This document shows positions 43,413 through 47,593 of a stretch of 47,593 bases of DNA, piece after piece (positions within the stretch are counted from its first letter, which is position 1; each line of letters starts with the position of its first letter). The DNA comes from Candidatus Kapaibacterium sp. (GTDB taxonomy: Bacteria; Bacteroidota; Ignavibacteria; Kapaibacteriales; UBA4661): the NCBI GenBank assembly GCA_025363605.1, contig JANYDO010000359.1:1-47593 (forward strand), read 5' to 3'. The translations under genes were made by a program, and so were the position numbers. The notes under the pieces are model-generated. The model saw only the letters and a list, made by a program, of their open reading frames with translations, was not told the origin of the DNA and did no database searches.

Positions 43413-44462
43413 ATGACTATCAATCGCAGAAAAGCATATCCCGTTATTTTCGTTTTTTCGACGATAGGAATTATTGTACGGGGGTTTGTGTTCCCGGAAC
43501 TTGGGCTATTGTTTCATGTGAGTACCCTTGTAGCGTCGGTGCTTTTCATGCCGATTCTATTTGAAGGAACGGTACAAATTCATAACTTCTTTGAGCGTCA
43601 ATTTCCTTATTCTATCAGGTTTTTTGCGGAAGATTACAGGGTTCTGCGCCGGATAATACTGCAAATTCTGACAGGCATGGTGCTGTATGCTTTGCTCGCA
43701 GCACTTGCATTCTGGTTATATCGAGATGTTTTACCAGCGAATTTACGTTTTCCAATGCTAACAAAAACCTTTATTGTAGCGGCAGTTATTGCGAATATCC
43801 TTGCTGTAACGGCTGTCAATCTGGGTTTATTCGGAAAAGAGTTTTTTGATAACTGGAAATCTGAAATTTTACGCAATGAACGCTTGCAGAAAGAGCGTGC
43901 TGAAGCACAATTTGAAAGCCTCAAGAACCAGCTCAATCCCCATTTCCTTTTTAATGCGCTCACCTCGCTCAATAGCCTCATTGTCGAAAATCCGCCACTT
44001 GCGGGTGAGTTTGTGCAGCAGCTTTCCAAAGTCTATCGCTACGTGTTGCAAAGCCGCGACAAGGAATTTGTTACACTCGAAACCGAACTGAAGTTTGTAG
44101 AGCATTATCTTCGCCTGCTCAAAACCCGCTTTGATACTGCCTTACAAATCGAAATCACCGTCAGCGACGAAGCCCGCGAGCGGCTTATCGTACCGGTGAC
44201 ATTGCAGACATTGCTGGAAAATGCTCTCAAGCACAATATTGTGAACACTCAAAAGCCGCTTCAAATCACAATTTCCAGCACCATGCAGAACGGTGTGTGG
44301 TATCTTGTGGTCGAAAATACTCTGCAACGGCGCACACTTGTCGAAACATCCAACAAACAAGGTCTGACAAGGCTGGCGGCATTGTATGAGCATATCAGTC
44401 CGGCGGCGATTAAGGTATGCGAGACCACGCAGAAATTTGCTGTACAACTACCTTTGCTATAA
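43413..44462 (+). CDS. LytS/YehU-type sensor histidine kinase
   Basis: 349 residues. Four hydrophobic helices in the first about 140 residues are followed by a coiled coil (NERLQKERAEAQFESLKNQ) and the His_kinase domain, with H177 in LNPHFLFNALTSLNSLI and the ATPase N-box LLENALKHNI. The usual G-box is weak (KQGLTRLAALYEH), as in many proteins of this family. No periplasmic sensor domain is present, so it probably senses through its membrane part or through the adjacent exporter. The ribosome site AGAGGAGG is about ten bases before the ATG and is the strongest in the window. It is paired with the LytTR regulator 61 bp downstream and coupled to the ABC genes, a common arrangement for exporters of antimicrobial or signal compounds. 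Confidence 0.92.
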   Translation: MTINRRKAYPVIFVFSTIGIIVRGFVFPELGLLFHVSTLVASVLFMPILFEGTVQIHNFFERQFPYSIRFFAEDYRVLRRIILQILTGMVLYALLAALAFWLYRDVLPANLRFPMLTKTFIVAAVIANILAVTAVNLGLFGKEFFDNWKSEILRNERLQKERAEAQFESLKNQLNPHFLFNALTSLNSLIVENPPLAGEFVQQLSKVYRYVLQSRDKEFVTLETELKFVEHYLRLLKTRFDTALQIEITVSDEARERLIVPVTLQTLLENALKHNIVNTQKPLQITISSTMQNGVWYLVVENTLQRRTLVETSNKQGLTRLAALYEHISPAAIKVCETTQKFAVQLPLL

Positions 44463-44523
44463 TTTGCCTTTGCCATAATTTTATGCACAATCCATTATGA
44501 CTCCTGAAACACTTCTGTACACC

Positions 44524-45297
44524 ATGAAAGCCGTCATCATCGAGGACGAACCGCTTGTGGCGAAGGATTTGCGGCACTTGCTGAACCAAATAGATGCCGG
44601 AATTGAGATTTTGAGCGTACTGGACAGCCTCGAAAGTGCGGAGGCATGGTTTTGGGCGAATCCTGAGCCGGACGTACTCTTCTGCGACATTCAGCTTTCG
44701 GATGGCGTGAGTTTCGACCTTTTTAAGCGCATCGAAGTTGCTTGCCCCGTGATCTTCACGACCGCCTACGATGAATACGCCCTTCGCGCCTTCAAACTCA
44801 ATAGCCTTGATTACCTTTTGAAGCCGATTGACCGTGAAGAGTTAGAAGCTGCCTTGTCAAAATTTCAACGTTGGAAAGCGCAAAATATCACACTGGACGT
44901 GCAGTCGCAGCTTGCTGGATTGCTGCGCGACATTGTGCCACACGCGCAAGCACAAAAGCGCTTCAAAGAGCGTTTTTTAGTGCATGGCAAAGGCACGATG
45001 CTGCTTATTCCGGCGGAAGAGGTGGCATTGTTTCAAAAAGAAGAAGTGATATTCCTGACTACGCTTGACGGGAAGCGCTTTCTGACGGATTACAATACAA
45101 TAGAAGAATTAGAAGAACTCGTGAATCCGGCAGAATTTTTTCGTGCCAACAGGCAAACGCTTCTCCGCATTAGTGCTATTGCGGGTTTCCGTGCGGATTT
45201 TACGGGAAAATTGCACATCGGTCTCAAAAATATGCCACAGATTACAGTGGACATTAGCCGCGAAAAAGCCGGTGCTTTCAAGCGGTGGCTTGGCTAA
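44524..45297 (+). CDS. LytTR-family response regulator
   Basis: 257 residues. The receiver domain has the acidic E7/D8/E9, the phospho-acceptor D55 in LFCDIQLSDG, and K100 in YLLKPIDREE. The C-terminal LytTR DNA-binding domain contains FLVHGKGTMLLIPAEEVALF, FLTDYNTIEELEEL and FFRANRQTLLRISAI. Phosphorylated by the kinase at 43413, it should bind direct repeats upstream of target genes, likely the exporter itself. No clear LytTR repeat pair was spotted before 38550. An in-frame ATG at 44497 would add nine residues (MTPETLLYT), and 44524 is preferred because MKAVIIEDEP is the family start. Confidence 0.93.
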   Translation: MKAVIIEDEPLVAKDLRHLLNQIDAGIEILSVLDSLESAEAWFWANPEPDVLFCDIQLSDGVSFDLFKRIEVACPVIFTTAYDEYALRAFKLNSLDYLLKPIDREELEAALSKFQRWKAQNITLDVQSQLAGLLRDIVPHAQAQKRFKERFLVHGKGTMLLIPAEEVALFQKEEVIFLTTLDGKRFLTDYNTIEELEELVNPAEFFRANRQTLLRISAIAGFRADFTGKLHIGLKNMPQITVDISREKAGAFKRWLG

Positions 45298-45321
45298 AGT
45301 CCTTCCGGCAAGCGTGTAAAA

Positions 45322-45400
45322 ATTCATCGTGTGCAGTTTGCCCGAAGATTGTATTTTTGTAGGCATTGTTTTTTCGCCTCCAATCTTGCACACGATGAAT
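45322..45400 (+). promoter_or_regulatory. Inverted repeat that covers the start codon of the glycosyltransferase
   Basis: ATTCATCGTGTGCA (45322-45335) and TGCACACGATGAAT (45387-45400) are a perfect 14-bp inverted repeat; the second arm contains the ATG at 45395. AGATTG/CAATCT nearby can lengthen the stem. In RNA this would pair the start codon into a hairpin; in DNA it could be a two-site operator. Confidence 0.5.
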
Positions 45401-46372
45401 AGCGCACCATCTCACGCCGTCAGTATTATCATGCCCGTTTTCAACGACTGGCAGTCCTTTACCTTGCTCGTCGAAAAAATTGATGCCGCTATTTCCGCAG
45501 CGAATGAATCTCTGAGCGTGAGTATTCTTGCCGTCAATGACGGTTCAACGTCCGAACCCGCCTTGTTGCAAAGCACCTTTCATGCGCTGCCGAACGTCTC
45601 GTCTATTCGTATTATTCATCTTACTCGCAATTTTGGTCACCAACGCGCCATTGCCATTGGGCTTTGTTACGCCGCCGAACATCTTCCGCATACATCAGCA
45701 ATAGTCATGGATTCCGACGGTGAGGACAAGCCGGAAGATGTCCTGACACTCGTTCGCGCCTCCACTACCAGTCCCGGAAAAATCATCTTTGCCGAACGCT
45801 CCAAGCGCTCAGAAAGCCTTCAATTCCGCTTTTTTTACGCGCTCTACAAACGTGTCTATCACGTGCTGACGGGCGCTCCGATTTCCTTCGGTAATTTTAG
45901 TATTATCCCCCCGGCTTTGCTCAAGCGCGTTTCGTCGGTGTCGGAAGTGTGGATACACGTTGCGGCGGGGATTATGAAAGCCCGATTGCCGCTTGCAGCC
46001 GTGCCGACCGTGCGTGGTGTGCGTCTGGCGGGCGAATCCAAGATGAATTTCGTGTCGCTCCTGCTGCATGGCTTGAGCGGTATTGCTGTTCATTCTGAAG
46101 TAGCTGCGGCGAGGCTTTTGGTGGTATCGCTCATGTTTATTGTGTCCTCTATTGTCGGAATAGCCGTTGTTTTGGGTATTCGACTTTTTAGTACCATTGC
46201 CATTCCGGGCTGGGCGACAAGTTCCATCGGCAGTCTTGTAGCAATTTTTATCGAAGCACTGCTGATGTCGGTGTTGCTCGTCTTTTTGGTGCTGAATAAT
46301 CGCTCCCAACAGCCCTTCGTACCGCGTCTGCACTACAACGATTATGTGGCAGACGTGGAAAATGTGATCTAA
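45395..46372 (+). CDS. Membrane-anchored family 2 glycosyltransferase
   Basis: 325 residues. The GT-A domain has VSIIMPVFNDW at residues 9-19, AVNDGST (46-52) and the acidic DSDGEDKPED (106-115), which replaces the more common DADLQDPPE. Also visible is LTRNFGHQRAIAIG. Two C-terminal membrane helices (LVVSLMFIVSSIVGIAVVLG and IFIEALLMSVLLVFLVLNN) put it in the polyprenyl-phosphate sugar transferase group (GtrB, ArnC, DPM1 type), which links a sugar to a lipid carrier at the inner membrane. The start codon lies in an inverted repeat and has no Shine-Dalgarno. Two methyltransferase genes follow, as in surface-glycan clusters. Confidence 0.9.
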   Translation: MNSAPSHAVSIIMPVFNDWQSFTLLVEKIDAAISAANESLSVSILAVNDGSTSEPALLQSTFHALPNVSSIRIIHLTRNFGHQRAIAIGLCYAAEHLPHTSAIVMDSDGEDKPEDVLTLVRASTTSPGKIIFAERSKRSESLQFRFFYALYKRVYHVLTGAPISFGNFSIIPPALLKRVSSVSEVWIHVAAGIMKARLPLAAVPTVRGVRLAGESKMNFVSLLLHGLSGIAVHSEVAAARLLVVSLMFIVSSIVGIAVVLGIRLFSTIAIPGWATSSIGSLVAIFIEALLMSVLLVFLVLNNRSQQPFVPRLHYNDYVADVENVI

Positions 46373-46421
46373 GTCTTCCCATTCTGAAAAATTCTTACAA
46401 CCTCATTTTTTCCAAATTTCA

Positions 46422-47132
46422 ATGAATGACGCAACATACATCGGCAACGAACTTGAATTTTTTGAAAAAGCAGTCAACTGGAAACGTTACTACGCCTCAT
46501 TCCTGAAGCCGTACCTGAAAGGGTGTGTTGTGGAAGTCGGTGCGGGACTTGGCGGTACAACATCGTCCCTTTGCGACGGCTCGCAAGAAGAATGGCTGTG
46601 TCTGGAACCGGACGGAGCGCTCGCAGCACACGTCAGCGAGAAAATCGCTGCCAAGACATTGCCCGCTTGCTGCCGTGTTCATGTGGGATTTTTGAGTGAG
46701 TTGCCCAAAGACCACAAGTACGATGTGGCGATTTACATTGACGTGTTGGAACATATCGAACACGATAGCGCCCAGCTTGAAGAAGTAACGCGCTATCTCA
46801 AGCCCGGCGGACACGTGATTGTTCTCTCGCCCGCGTACCAGTGGCTCTTCAGCCCGTTTGATGCAGCCATTGGGCATTATCGGCGTTATACGCGCCCGAT
46901 GCTTTTGGCAGCCGCGCCGCCTACACTCAAGCGCGTCAAAGCGTTTTACCTTGATTCGCTTGGCTTGTGTACATCGGCAGCAAATAAACTTTTTCTGAAA
47001 CAATCGCAGCCCACGCCGGAACAAATCAAGCTCTGGGATAGCGTCATTGTGCCTGTTTCCAAAGTGACCGATGCGCTTATCGGCTATAATGCAGGGCGCT
47101 CCGTGATTGCCATTTGGCAGTATCAAGGGTAA
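46422..47132 (+). CDS. Class I SAM-dependent methyltransferase
   Basis: 236 residues. Motif I VVEVGAGLGGTT binds SAM, with CLEPD (acidic end of strand 2) and AIYIDVLEHIEHD (motif around strand 4) and LKPGGHVIVLSP (strand 5 region). The HYRRYTRPML segment is typical of methyltransferases found beside polyprenol sugar transferases. The target is unknown; the neighbours suggest a glycan or lipid-linked sugar. No membrane segment. It begins 49 bp after the glycosyltransferase and the two are probably cotranscribed. It is followed by a MITE-like element that separates it from the next methyltransferase. Confidence 0.9.
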   Translation: MNDATYIGNELEFFEKAVNWKRYYASFLKPYLKGCVVEVGAGLGGTTSSLCDGSQEEWLCLEPDGALAAHVSEKIAAKTLPACCRVHVGFLSELPKDHKYDVAIYIDVLEHIEHDSAQLEEVTRYLKPGGHVIVLSPAYQWLFSPFDAAIGHYRRYTRPMLLAAAPPTLKRVKAFYLDSLGLCTSAANKLFLKQSQPTPEQIKLWDSVIVPVSKVTDALIGYNAGRSVIAIWQYQG

Positions 47133-47144
47133 ATCTTTGACCAT

Positions 47145-47258
47145 TAGGACTTTCGCAAACAAGCTGGAGTGCGAACGGGAGTTCGCATAACTACTGCCTT
47201 CGCCTTGTCAACCGAACTTCCGTTCGGACTCCAAAAGAGTATCTTTGCGAAAGTCCTA
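47145..47258. repeat. MITE-like element with perfect TAGGACTTTCGCAAA ends
   Basis: A 114-bp segment bounded by TAGGACTTTCGCAAA (47145-47159) and its exact complement TTTGCGAAAGTCCTA (47244-47258). Inside, GGAGTGCGAACGGGAGTTCG and CGAACTTCCGTTCGGACTCC are inverted repeats (18 of 20). No coding capacity. It is the better preserved relative of 660-784. Confidence 0.75.
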
Positions 47259-47292
47259 GCCATGTACTTTTTTTGAACATTTTTGAATTTTC

Positions 47293-47593
47293 ATGTTTCT
47301 TAGCAAACCTTACTTCCCTGCTCCGACAGAAAACCGTATGGGCGATGACGGTGATTTACTGACAGCGCGTCGAATCTTTTACGACGAAAAGCCGCGTAAT
47401 CTCTGGGCGCTCATGCGCAACCGCTTTTCGTGGATGAATCGGTATATTGATCCCGAAAAACACGTCGGCGTTGAGGTGGGATGCGGTATTGGCGTTGTGA
47501 AAGAGTTTGTGCGGGCAAAGTCCATTTTGCTGACGGACTATGCCGAAAGTCCGTGGCTGGATGTGAAAATGGTAGATGCCATGAAAACGCCCT
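47293..47593 (+). CDS. SAM-dependent methyltransferase, N-terminal part (runs off window)
   Basis: The ATG at 47293 opens a frame that is still open at the window's end (100 residues). It begins MFLSKPYFPAPTENRMGDDG, and VGVEVGCGIGVVKEFV is motif I of a class I methyltransferase. LLTDYAESPW then supplies the acidic loop. Substrate unknown. It should belong to the same glycan-type cluster as the preceding glycosyltransferase and methyltransferase, though a MITE-like element now lies between. The rest of the gene is outside the window. Confidence 0.8.
   Translation, partial: MFLSKPYFPAPTENRMGDDGDLLTARRIFYDEKPRNLWALMRNRFSWMNRYIDPEKHVGVEVGCGIGVVKEFVRAKSILLTDYAESPWLDVKMVDAMKTP

Noticed and set aside
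1-47593. tRNA, rRNA, riboswitch or replication-origin features
   Set aside because: No clover-leaf, rRNA-like, riboswitch-like or DnaA-box cluster was recognised by eye; short RNA genes could still be missed without a covariance search.

Overview
The window is 47.6 kb of bacterial chromosome with about 35 intact or nearly intact genes and an unusually dense set of small repeats. It most resembles the Bacteroidota/Chlorobiota (FCB) lineage. The evidence is a giant IPT/TIG-repeat surface protein with a type IX secretion sorting tail (25354-32004), a leucyl-tRNA synthetase whose editing site has the SGDxRD form common in Bacteroidota, LytS/LytTR signalling, and housekeeping genes of that style. 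The exact genus cannot be told from this. No rRNA, tRNA or CRISPR array was seen.

Layout. 1-7500: the end of an amidohydrolase, a small conserved unknown, a phosphoenolpyruvate carboxykinase-like protein that has lost key active-site residues and gained low-complexity tails, a DUF2459 protein, an orphan circularly permuted ATP-grasp protein, and a short AT-rich island with a solitary HicB, a four-helix membrane protein and an antitoxin-like protein. 7532-18270: leuS, a SWIM zinc-finger protein, a complete IS607-type element (serine recombinase plus TnpB), a short-chain dehydrogenase, a HicB/HicA pair whose toxin is fused to a beta-propeller fragment, a patatin, and a decayed MNT-type nucleotidyltransferase. 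18271-25069: AddA helicase-nuclease, then a TPR sensor kinase split by an exact 32-bp tandem duplication, and its NarL-type response regulator. 25354-37346: the giant surface protein, htpG, a small lipoprotein, glgA and fbaB, mostly bounded by clear terminators. 37744-45297: a Spy/CpxP-like envelope protein and a MacAB/Lol-type ABC exporter (periplasmic adaptor, permease, ATPase) followed by a LytS-type kinase and a LytTR regulator. This apparent operon is interrupted by a 5'-truncated chemoreceptor and by a GIY-YIG nuclease unit. 45395-47593: a membrane-anchored family 2 glycosyltransferase and two SAM methyltransferases, the start of a surface-glycan type cluster.

The strongest theme is genome remodelling by small elements. 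A GIY-YIG nuclease gene is enclosed by 35-bp inverted repeats, and the same repeat occurs at two other places without the gene. A second MITE-like family ends in TAGGACTTTYGCAAA. Other inverted-repeat elements, 15-nt in-frame tandem repeats and several broken or chimeric genes (kinase, nucleotidyltransferase, chemoreceptor, HicA fusion) lie among intact housekeeping genes. The best leads are the PEPCK-like protein with an altered active site, the GIY-YIG inverted-repeat unit and its short relatives, the HicA-propeller fusion, the duplication-split kinase, and a cysteine-peptidase-like module inside the giant surface protein.
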